From: Firmicutes bacterium UBA1764
Lineage (GTDB): Bacteria; Bacillota; Clostridia; Peptostreptococcales; Anaerovoracaceae
Length of the DNA: 6,911 nucleotides
Assembly: GCA_002315535.1 (NCBI GenBank)
Contig: DCHA01000023.1
Location: 36,000 to 42,910, forward strand
Reading direction: 5' to 3'
Below, piece by piece: positions 1 to 6,400 of the stretch; positions within the stretch are counted from its first letter, which is position 1; every line of letters starts with the position of its first letter. The notes under the pieces are model-generated. The model was not told the DNA's origin and made no database searches. It saw only the letters and a program-made list of their open reading frames with translations. The translations under genes and the position numbers were made by a program.

Positions 1-278
1 TCTATGCAGCGAAGTATTCTTGCAAGCTGATCAGCAGAAAGAAGGCTCGGCGTTCCGCCTCCGAAAAAGATGGTGTCTACATAATAGTCATCTTTATATA
101 CTGCGCCTTTTGCTTTGATTTCATCGCAAACACGATTAACATAGCTTTCGTAATCCTTTTCGCATTTTCCTGTGCACGAAAAGAAATCGCAATATCTGCA
201 CTTGCGAACGCAAAACGGAATATGTACATATATAGCTAATGGGGCATATTCTGCCCCATTATTGATAGTAGTATTCAT
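1..278 (-). CDS. hemW: HemW heme chaperone / radical SAM coproporphyrinogen III oxidase-like protein, N-terminal part
   Basis: About 92 N-terminal residues are present; the gene runs off the left edge of the window. The sequence shows the radical SAM cluster motif CVRKCRYC (Cys 23, 27 and 30), preceded by IYVHIPF and followed by DF. FGGGTPS follows at about residues 72-78 and is the glycine-rich SAM-binding strand typical of the HemN/HemW family. HemW proteins bind a [4Fe-4S] cluster and heme. They are thought to deliver heme to acceptor proteins rather than to oxidise coproporphyrinogen, although many databases still use the older name. The ATG at 278-276 overlaps the lepA stop in TAATG, so translation is probably coupled to lepA. 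No other ATG, GTG or TTG lies in frame before the cluster motif, which supports this start. A 10-bp hairpin lies just downstream of the start. The family call is firm; the assignment to HemW rather than HemN rests on the motif style and on the lepA neighbour. Confidence 0.93.
   Translation of the reverse strand, partial: MNTTINNGAEYAPLAIYVHIPFCVRKCRYCDFFSCTGKCEKDYESYVNRVCDEIKAKGAVYKDDYYVDTIFFGGGTPSLLSADQLARILRCI
237..261 (-). repeat. Perfect 10-bp inverted repeat (hairpin) inside the start of hemW
   Basis: TAATGGGGCA and its exact reverse complement TGCCCCATTA are separated by a 5-base loop. In the mRNA the stem would span about +18 to +42 from the hemW ATG. There is no U-run after it on either strand, so it does not look like an intrinsic terminator. 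It could affect initiation on hemW or stabilise the processed 5' region. A regulatory role is inference only. Confidence 0.6.
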
Positions 279-2089
279 TATTTATCTTCGTCATACTTAA
301 GAACTGCAGTGAAGGCCTCCTGCGGAACCTCAACGGTACCGAACTGGCGCATACGTCTCTTACCTTCCTTCTGCTTTTCAAGCAGCTTCTTCTTTCTTGA
401 AATATCGCCGCCATAGCACTTCGCAAGAACGTCCTTTCTGTATGCCTTAACGGTTTCTCTTGCGATAACCTTCTGCCCAATGCAGGCCTGAATAGGCACC
501 TCAAACTGGTGCATAGGAATAACTTCCTTTAGCTTTTGGCAAACGAATCTCGCTCTGTAATATGCCTTATCCTCATGAACAATCATTGAGAAGGCATCGA
601 CGATTTCGCGGTTGAGCATAATATCAAGCTTAACCAGAGGTGATCTCTCGTATCTGTCAAACTCATAGTCAAGCGATCCGTAGCCTCTGGTCTTGGACTT
701 AAGAGCGTCAAAGAAGTCATAGATTACCTCGTTAAGAGGCAGTGTATAGTGAAGCGCTACTCTCTGCTCGGTAATATACTCCATGTGGTCCATGGTTCCT
801 CTTCTATCCTGGCAAAGGCTCATGATAGATCCGACATATTCCTTTGGCAGCATAATGGTTGCCTTAACCATCGGCTCTTCAAGGTGATCATACAGAGTCG
901 GATTAGGCAGGTTCGACGGGTTCTCGATAAAGCGCTCGCTTCCGTCAAGCTCTACCAATTTATATATTACAGACGGTGATGTCGTAATAATCTCAAGATC
1001 AAATTCTCTCTCAAGTCTTTCAACTATGATTTCCATATGCAGAAGTCCGAGGAATCCACATCTAAAGCCATAGCCAAGGGCTTGTGATGTCTCCGGCTCG
1101 AATACAAAGGCCGCATCGTTAACCTGAAGCTTTTCAAGGCAGTCCTTTACGTTTTCATATTTTTCATCCGGAGTCGGATATACGCCGCAGTATACCATTG
1201 GCTGAACCCTCTTGTAGCCCGGAAGATGTTCCTTGCAAGGATTGTTTGCCAGAGTAATGGTATCACCGACGCGCGCATCTCTAACCTGCTTGATGCTTGC
1301 GCAGATATAGCCTACCTCTCCGGCCCTAAGGCACTTGCACGGGGTCTGATACGGTGTGTTAAAACCAACCTCGGTTACATCGTATTCAGCGCCTGTGTTC
1401 ATCATGAGAATCTTGTCTCCGGCCTTAAGCTCGCCGTCAACGATTCTTGTATAAATAACTACGCCCTTGTAATTGTCGTAGTAGGAGTCAAAGATGAGAG
1501 CCTTAAGAGGTGCATCAGGGTCCCCGTTTGGCGCAGGAATCTTTGCGACAACCTCTTCTAATACGCCTTCGATATTAATGCCCTCCTTGGCAGAAATAAG
1601 TGGCGCCTCCTGAGCCTCAATTCCTATTACCTCTTCGATTTCATCCTTAGTTTCCTGCGGCCTTGCGGATGCAAGATCAATCTTATTTATTACAGGTGCG
1701 ATTTCAAGGTCTTCATCAAGGGCAAGGTATACATTTGCCAGAGTCTGGGCCTCAACGCCCTGAGTTGCGTCTACAACAAGTACAGCCCCTTCGCAGGCAG
1801 CAAGGCTTCTTGACACCTCATAGTTAAAGTCTACATGGCCTGGAGTGTCAATGAGATTAAGAATATACTCATTGCCATCCTTTGCATTGTAAACGAGTCT
1901 ACTTGTCTGAAGCTTGATTGTAATACCGCGCTCACGCTCAAGATCCATGTTGTCAAGGAATTGCTCCTTCATATCTCTCTGCGCAACAGAACCGGTGTTT
2001 TCAAGCAAACGATCGGCAAGCGTACTCTTGCCGTGATCGATATGCGCAATAATGCTGAAGTTTCTAATAAATTTCTGATAATTATCCAT
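278..2089 (-). CDS. lepA: Elongation factor 4 (LepA), ribosome-associated translational GTPase
   Basis: The product has 603 residues, full length for the family (about 600). LepA/EF4 is an EF-G-like GTPase that binds the ribosome and acts in back-translocation or in ribosome assembly and initiation; its precise cellular role is debated. The GTPase motifs are intact: G1 AHIDHGKST (15-23), G2 RERGITI (about 52-58), G3 DTPGH (81-85), G4 NKID (135-138) and G5 SAK (166-168). The EF-G-like domains II, III and V follow. The LepA-specific C-terminal domain ends with the highly conserved KCYGGDISRKKKLLEKQKEG stretch and VEVPQEAF. The start matches the family's short leader before IRNFSIIAHIDHGKST. No clear Shine-Dalgarno sequence lies before the ATG; the preceding bases are A/T only. 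It sits between the rpsT terminator and hemW, with its TAA overlapping the hemW ATG. Confidence 0.98.
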   Translation of the reverse strand: MDNYQKFIRNFSIIAHIDHGKSTLADRLLENTGSVAQRDMKEQFLDNMDLERERGITIKLQTSRLVYNAKDGNEYILNLIDTPGHVDFNYEVSRSLAACEGAVLVVDATQGVEAQTLANVYLALDEDLEIAPVINKIDLASARPQETKDEIEEVIGIEAQEAPLISAKEGINIEGVLEEVVAKIPAPNGDPDAPLKALIFDSYYDNYKGVVIYTRIVDGELKAGDKILMMNTGAEYDVTEVGFNTPYQTPCKCLRAGEVGYICASIKQVRDARVGDTITLANNPCKEHLPGYKRVQPMVYCGVYPTPDEKYENVKDCLEKLQVNDAAFVFEPETSQALGYGFRCGFLGLLHMEIIVERLEREFDLEIITTSPSVIYKLVELDGSERFIENPSNLPNPTLYDHLEEPMVKATIMLPKEYVGSIMSLCQDRRGTMDHMEYITEQRVALHYTLPLNEVIYDFFDALKSKTRGYGSLDYEFDRYERSPLVKLDIMLNREIVDAFSMIVHEDKAYYRARFVCQKLKEVIPMHQFEVPIQACIGQKVIARETVKAYRKDVLAKCYGGDISRKKKLLEKQKEGKRRMRQFGTVEVPQEAFTAVLKYDEDK

Positions 2090-2103
2090 AATAAAAATAT
2101 TTT

Positions 2104-2130
2104 ATCATAAGTGCCGCAGAGCATAAACAA
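2104..2130 (-). promoter_or_regulatory. Possible lepA promoter
   Basis: Read on the minus strand, TTGTTT (2130-2125) is followed after 15 bases by TATGAT (2109-2104), a good match to a sigma-A -10 box. Spacing is shorter than the ideal 17. A TTTTTG hexamer at 2133-2128 would give 18. The -10 box is only 14 bases from the lepA ATG, so a start from here would leave a leader of under 10 bases. A promoter is expected here because a strong terminator separates lepA from rpsT, but the exact boxes are uncertain. Confidence 0.4.
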
Positions 2131-2167
2131 AAAAGTAAAAAACCGGGGAGACACTTTCCCGGTTTTT
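2127..2167 (-). terminator. Intrinsic terminator after rpsT
   Basis: On the minus strand AAAAACCGGG (2167-2158) pairs with CCCGGTTTTT (2147-2138) across a 10-base loop. It is followed by a run of T's interrupted by AC (down to about 2127). The stem is 10 bp and perfect, with a GC core and flanking A/T pairs. It lies 43 bases past the rpsT stop. The T's of the opposite arm also give a short T-tract on the plus strand, but no plus-strand gene needs it. Confidence 0.9.
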
Positions 2168-2209
2168 AGGAATGCATTTAACTTATGCACATGTGGGGGA
2201 CGGGTGAGA

Positions 2210-2491
2210 TTACTCGGCCTTAGCTGCTTCTACAGCCTTATTATAAGCCTTTGTTAATCTTGAAACCTTTCTGGAAGCTGTGTTCTTGTGCATTGTTCCC
2301 TTTGCGCCAGCCTTCATAAGTTTCTTTTCTGCGAGAACGAGCTTTTCCTTTGCGAGACCGAGATCTCCGGATGCAAGAGCCTTGTCAAAATTCTTAAGTA
2401 CAGCCTTGAGGTTGTTCTTAATTCTTCTGTTAACCTGAGTCTTCTTGTTAATTACGCTGATTCTCTTTTTTGCAGATTTGATATTTGCCAT
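2210..2491 (-). CDS. rpsT: 30S ribosomal protein S20
   Basis: The product has 93 residues, somewhat longer than the common 86-88 but within the family range. S20 is a primary 16S rRNA-binding protein of the small subunit, and binds as a bundle of long basic helices. The sequence begins MANIKSAKKRI and continues with NRRIKNNLK, then KGTMHKNTASRKVSRLTKAYN, all characteristic of bacterial S20. The protein is Lys/Arg/Ala rich throughout. The start is supported by a GTGGGG ribosome-binding-like stretch 9 bases upstream (GGGG at 2504-2501). The gene has its own likely promoter upstream and a strong terminator downstream, so it is probably expressed as a single unit, though transcripts from the upstream repeat-protein gene could also read into it. 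The identification is secure. Confidence 0.98.
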   Translation of the reverse strand: MANIKSAKKRISVINKKTQVNRRIKNNLKAVLKNFDKALASGDLGLAKEKLVLAEKKLMKAGAKGTMHKNTASRKVSRLTKAYNKAVEAAKAE

Positions 2492-2531
2492 GATAAATTA
2501 CCCCACTTTCTTAGTTAATATCAACTCAATA

Positions 2532-2560
2532 AATTTATCATATAATGTTAATTATTACAA
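2532..2560 (-). promoter_or_regulatory. Probable rpsT promoter
   Basis: Read on the minus strand, TTGTAA (2560-2555) is separated by 17 bases from TAAATT (2537-2532), each a 4/6 match to sigma-A consensus. An alternative -10 box, TATGAT (2542-2537), is a better -10 but has only weak partners such as TTACTT (2564-2559). The stretch is strongly A/T rich and falls 40-70 bases before the rpsT start, where a ribosomal-protein promoter is expected. The exact boxes are uncertain. Confidence 0.45.
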
Positions 2561-2568
2561 GTAATAAT
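2551..2568. repeat. Perfect dyad ATTATTAC-AA-GTAATAAT upstream of rpsT
   Basis: An 8-bp arm and its exact reverse complement are separated by two bases, immediately past the stop codon of the repeat-rich protein and overlapping the likely rpsT -35 region. It has no GC-rich core or T-run, so it is a poor terminator candidate. It has the shape of an operator, but A/T-rich sequence produces such dyads by chance. Confidence 0.45.
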
Positions 2569-2570
2569 AC

Positions 2571-3422
2571 TTATTTTTTATTCTTTTCCTCGAGCATTTT
2601 CTTTACAAATGCAGGCATTTCAGGATTCTTGCCCTCTGCGATCATTTTCTTTACAAATTCAGGTGGCTCCGGCATATCGCTTTGCTCTTTAGCTTTGCTT
2701 GCGGATTCTGCTGGCTTTTCCTCTGCAGCCTCTGCAGTTTTTTCTGCTGCAGTCTCTGCATTTTCGGTCTTTTCCTGCGGCTTTTCGTATTCAGGAACAT
2801 CAAAGTGATTCTGATTGGTCGGCTTTGAATAGTAGTCAAAGATTACGTCAAGAACCTTCTGAAGCTTTGAAAGGCTTTCCGGAGAAGAATCCATATTCAG
2901 TAAATACTGAAGAACGCCTGCAGGAAGTCCGAAAGGAAGATTGCTTGATTTTGCATCCTTAAGCTTTTCGAGAAGCGGCTTTACATACTTCAGTGCCTCC
3001 TGACCAAAGCTCATTGCTGTCTGCATGAACATATAAGGGTTCATATACTGCATCATGTTCGGATTCTGCATTCCCTGAGGGTTCATGCCACACATTGGGC
3101 CCATACCTGGAAACATATTTTGGAACATACCCTGGAACTGCTGATGCATAAACTGCGGATTCATAAACTGTGGGTTCATAAATTGCGGATTCATGAACTG
3201 TGAATTCATGAACGGCGAATTCATAAACTGCGGATTTACACCACACATCTGGTGCATGTTCTTAAACATTTCCTGGAACATTCCCATCATGGAAGCATCG
3301 GAATTAGCATTAGCTTCAGCACCTGTCTGAGCATCTCCTTCAGCACCCGTCTGCTGACAATTCATAGGATTTGGGAACGGCATATTGAAGAACGGGAAAA
3401 ACGGCATATTATTAAAATTCAT
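2571..3422 (-). CDS. Met/Phe/Asn/Gln-rich repeat protein of unknown function
   Basis: The product has 283 residues and I do not recognise a named family. Residues 1-22 are Met/Phe/Pro/Asn rich. QTGAE occurs twice (24-28, 32-36). A 20-residue module with the pattern MFQxMFxxMxxMCGxNPQxM occurs at 48-67 and 99-118. Between them, overlapping the end of the first, are six NPQFM-type pentapeptides (63-92). Residues 130-200 look like an ordered, mainly helical domain (MSFGQEALKYVKPLLEKLKD, then LQKVLDVIFDYY). Residues 212-250 form a charged Ala/Glu/Lys linker, and FVKKM is repeated at 256-260 and 272-276. There is no signal peptide, no convincing membrane segment and no catalytic motif, so it is probably cytoplasmic. 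AAAGGAG lies 6 bases before the ATG. The gene follows the hydrolase-synthetase gene after 48 bases with no terminator between, so they are probably cotranscribed. A scaffold, granule-surface or condensate-forming role is inference; Met-rich metal binding is an alternative. Confidence 0.85.
   Translation of the reverse strand: MNFNNMPFFPFFNMPFPNPMNCQQTGAEGDAQTGAEANANSDASMMGMFQEMFKNMHQMCGVNPQFMNSPFMNSQFMNPQFMNPQFMNPQFMHQQFQGMFQNMFPGMGPMCGMNPQGMQNPNMMQYMNPYMFMQTAMSFGQEALKYVKPLLEKLKDAKSSNLPFGLPAGVLQYLLNMDSSPESLSKLQKVLDVIFDYYSKPTNQNHFDVPEYEKPQEKTENAETAAEKTAEAAEEKPAESASKAKEQSDMPEPPEFVKKMIAEGKNPEMPAFVKKMLEEKNKK
2595..2663 (-). repeat. Duplicated 21-bp segment encoding the FVKKM motif
   Basis: The 21-base segments at 2595-2615 and 2643-2663 differ at one base and are 48 bases (16 codons) apart. 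They encode PAFVKKM and PEFVKKM near the C-terminus of the 283-residue protein. High DNA identity suggests a fairly recent in-frame duplication. Confidence 0.8.
3069..3281 (-). repeat. Two copies of a 20-residue Met-rich module flanking the pentapeptide array
   Basis: Copy 1 is encoded by 3281-3222 and copy 2 by 3128-3069. The shared pattern is MFQxMFxxMxxMCGxNPQxM, with 14 of 20 residues identical. Met spaced at i, i+4, i+8 and i+11 would line one face of a helix, followed by a Cys-Gly turn. The copies bracket the pentapeptide repeats. Confidence 0.8.
3147..3236 (-). repeat. Six tandem 15-bp units encoding NPQFM-type pentapeptides
   Basis: The consensus unit on the minus strand is AATCCGCAGTTTATG. 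Units encode NPQFM, NSPFM, NSQFM, NPQFM, NPQFM and NPQFM. Many differences are synonymous (CCG/CCA, CAG/CAA, TTT/TTC, AAT/AAC), so the peptide appears to be held while the DNA drifts. This is a coding minisatellite and could change copy number by slippage or recombination. Confidence 0.9.
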
Positions 3423-3428
3423 TTTGTA

Positions 3429-3435
3429 CTCCTTT
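3429..3435 (-). promoter_or_regulatory. Ribosome binding site of the repeat-rich protein
   Basis: AAAGGAG on the minus strand, 6 bases before the ATG at 3422. It fixes the start used here. Confidence 0.85.
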
Positions 3436-3470
3436 ATCTATTCGCTGGTTAATATATACGTAAAACAATT

Positions 3471-6400
3471 TTATTCCTCAAAATCGTCAGTTCTGTTCTG
3501 AACGTCTGCGACGAGGGCCATTGCAATATTCGTAATGGCGGTAAGAAGAGGCGGCATCTTAGGCATTCCCATCATTCCATCCATCTTAAACTCCGGCATT
3601 GTTACATCTACCTTCGGGAGGAATGGCTTTACCTTTTCGAACATTTCGCCAAGTTCATCCTTCTTCTCTTTTACCTTTTCCGGGACCTTCTTCAGATTCA
3701 AGGTCTTCGGAGTTCCGGTGAAGAGGTCGAATACGCCAAATGCGGAATCCTTGCCCATACCTTCAGGAAGTGTGCCTGCGGTGTGGCTGTTGATTTGCTC
3801 TGCCTTTTCATATTTCACATCGGTGAGAACACCGTCTGTCTTAACCGGAATAATGTTATATGCGGTCCCGACTGTGCGATTTCTTGTGATGTTGTAAACA
3901 TCGATTTTCCCCGTTGCACCGACAGGAATCTTATCAACAACAACGAACTGAGACGGAAGAACGCTATCCTTAAGCTTTTCATCCTTTGTATATACATCAA
4001 GGATTGCCTTGCTGATTTCTTCTGCAGCATTTTCCTTATGCTCCGGAACGACATAGAGAAGCGGAACTGTATCATGTATACGCTTATCAAGAACCGGGAC
4101 AATACCGCAAAGATTGATGTTCGGCTGGCCGGAGAGCTGCTTTTCAACAAGACCGGATTCAAACTTTACGCCTTCGTTATTCGTAAAGAATTGATTTGCG
4201 CGTCCTACATATGAAAGAGATCCCTTCTCATCCACATGAACAACATCGTATGTGCATATATAGTCCTTGCCGTCAATCTCTGTCAGATCAAAGAGCTTCT
4301 CCCCATCAAGCATATTCAGGCACATTGTATCTGATCTTGAATAGAGGACTCCGTCCATAACACCTTCTTTAATTGTATGGAAGCTTCCACTCTCTTCATC
4401 AAACAGGCGAATGTTATCAATATCATCAGGGAATCCGATGGTATCCTCGTCCGAATACTTTGGACGAAGGAAGAGATTTCCTGAGGTTTCCGACATGCCG
4501 TAGCCCTGGAAACAAATACCCTTAAATCCATGCTCCTTAAGGAAGGCTTCGTATTTTTCCATCTTGGCAGGCGAAATATATGATCCGCCGAAGCCCAAAA
4601 TACGAAGACTTGAGAACGCATCCTTTTCGATATCCGGAAGTGTCATCCACTGATCGAGCATGAAACCGCTTGAGAATGCAAGGAATACGTTATAGTACTT
4701 GAACGCTCTGACGAATTTCGGATGTAGGAATCCGAAGAATGTCAGCACGATTGTATTACCGCTTGCGAAAGACATGTTAACAAATCCATTTATGTTTGAA
4801 GCTGCACTGAAGTCAAACGGCGGTATAATTACAATTCGTCCAAGATCAGACGAACTACTTTCACCAAAACCAGCAAACTCTGTAGGATCGAAGCATCCGG
4901 CTTTTATCATCTCTTCCATACCTGTGAATACGCTCTTTGGCACACCGGTCGGGGAATCAGAACAAAGTCTGTTTAGTTTTCTATCCGTAAACGGAAGAGG
5001 CTTTCTCGTTCCATTGGTTGTTCCTGATGTGTGGCATATTACAGCTATTCCGTCGCCGGTCTTCTTTCCGTATCGAATCTCTTCGTTTCTGTATTGGTAA
5101 ACGAGATCGTCCATAAACTGAACATCCGGAATACGCTTAAGAGCATTGTAGTTGAATTCATTAAAGACCATCTCAGCGGGGCCAATGCAAGGGCCGCCCA
5201 TACGGGAATGAAGAAGAATAACGTTCTTAAGTCCGAACTCTTCCTTGGCTTTACGAATTTCATACCACATCTGCGGCGTAACCATAATATCTGAAATTAC
5301 CATATCGGTGATATGTTCCTTTTCGACCATGGTCTTCCATCTTCCGCCCGGCAGAAGATCCGGATATGAGAACATCGATACAGCAGCTCCGGTCATGTTT
5401 GCAGCGTAGAAGCTGAAAAGCGGCTCTGCAGATATAGATCCAACTATAGCAACTCTCGATTTGTTTTTATCAGTAATTCCAAGTGCGGAAAATACGCGTG
5501 CGTACTTATCCCATTCTTCGAACATCTGAGCATATGTATACGTTCTCGAACAGTCTAAAATTGCCGGCTGGTATAGACGCTCAGGCTCAACAGATGCACG
5601 CTCTTTGATATATTGCCAAACCTTCTGATTATCAAGGCTTCCGTCATTCATAGCTTCTGTCATCTTTTCTCGCTTTGCGCTAAGAGTCTTTTTTCTTCTC
5701 TTTGCGGATGCCTGAAGCTTTGCCTGCTCTTCAAACCAGGCAAGCATTCTGTCGATGGAATCAATAGCCTTTGGATGATCAGTCTGAAGCGTTGTAAACG
5801 CATGCATCAAATCATCATCTCCGTAATAGAGAAGCTTGCAAGGCTTTCCGGCCTTCTTAAGAGCTTCATCCATCAGGAATGAGTAATTATTAAGGAAATC
5901 GGCTTTGCTTGTAACAAGGAAGCAAGGCGGAAGGTTATTAATAATTTCCGGATGCTCCGGATTCATATACTGAAGGAAGTTTTCATCCGCTCTCTTTTCG
6001 CCGTAAATCTGATCGGCAAGCATCCAGCCGCCCGGATCCTTACGGTTAGTGTAAAGCATACCGCTGAGCAAACCGATAGCCTTGAAGCTAACACGTGTCG
6101 GCTCATATCCGATTGCTTCCTGAAGCTTTTTAGATCCCTTCATCGCGGTAACGTACGCAGCAAGGTATGCTCCGGCACTTTCCGCAGCCATAAAGATACG
6201 ATCAAAATCTACATCGTAATCAACAAGCTTTTGTCCTACAAGATCAAGTCCTGCGCAAATGTCATCAAGCTCCATGCATACATTTGCTCTCGGAGCAAGG
6301 CGATATTCTATAGAAAAGACCAGATAGCCTTTATTTGCAAGTATTCGTCCAAACGGACGTGAAATCTTTCGATCACCCATTGTCAGTCCGCCACCATGAA

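Noticed and set aside
1226..1561. Plus-strand open frame of 111 codons inside lepA
   Set aside because: It is antisense to strongly conserved LepA coding sequence, has no recognisable protein features and no ribosome site.
2174..2189. Small inverted repeat TGCAT-TTAACTT-ATGCA between rpsT and its terminator
   Set aside because: The stem is only five pairs; a much stronger terminator lies beside it.
2541..2546. Plus-strand TATAAT hexamer
   Set aside because: No suitable -35 partner is seen and no plus-strand gene lies downstream; it is expected by chance in this A/T-rich spacer.
3147..3236. Regular short repeats considered as a CRISPR array
   Set aside because: Units are 15 bp, directly adjacent with no spacers, and in frame within a protein gene.
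3783..4214. Plus-strand open frame of 143 codons opposite the hydrolase-synthetase gene
   Set aside because: It lies opposite conserved ANL C-terminal sequence; the composition is that of a shadow frame.
5600..5720. Junction between hydrolase and ANL modules considered as an assembly error or a frameshift joining two genes
   Set aside because: The frame is continuous with a plausible basic linker, no internal start with a ribosome site is obvious, and no stop interrupts it. External comparison is still needed to exclude an artefact fully.
5952..6362. Plus-strand open frame of 136 codons
   Set aside because: It is antisense to the hydrolase domain with its HSL-family motifs and has no independent support.
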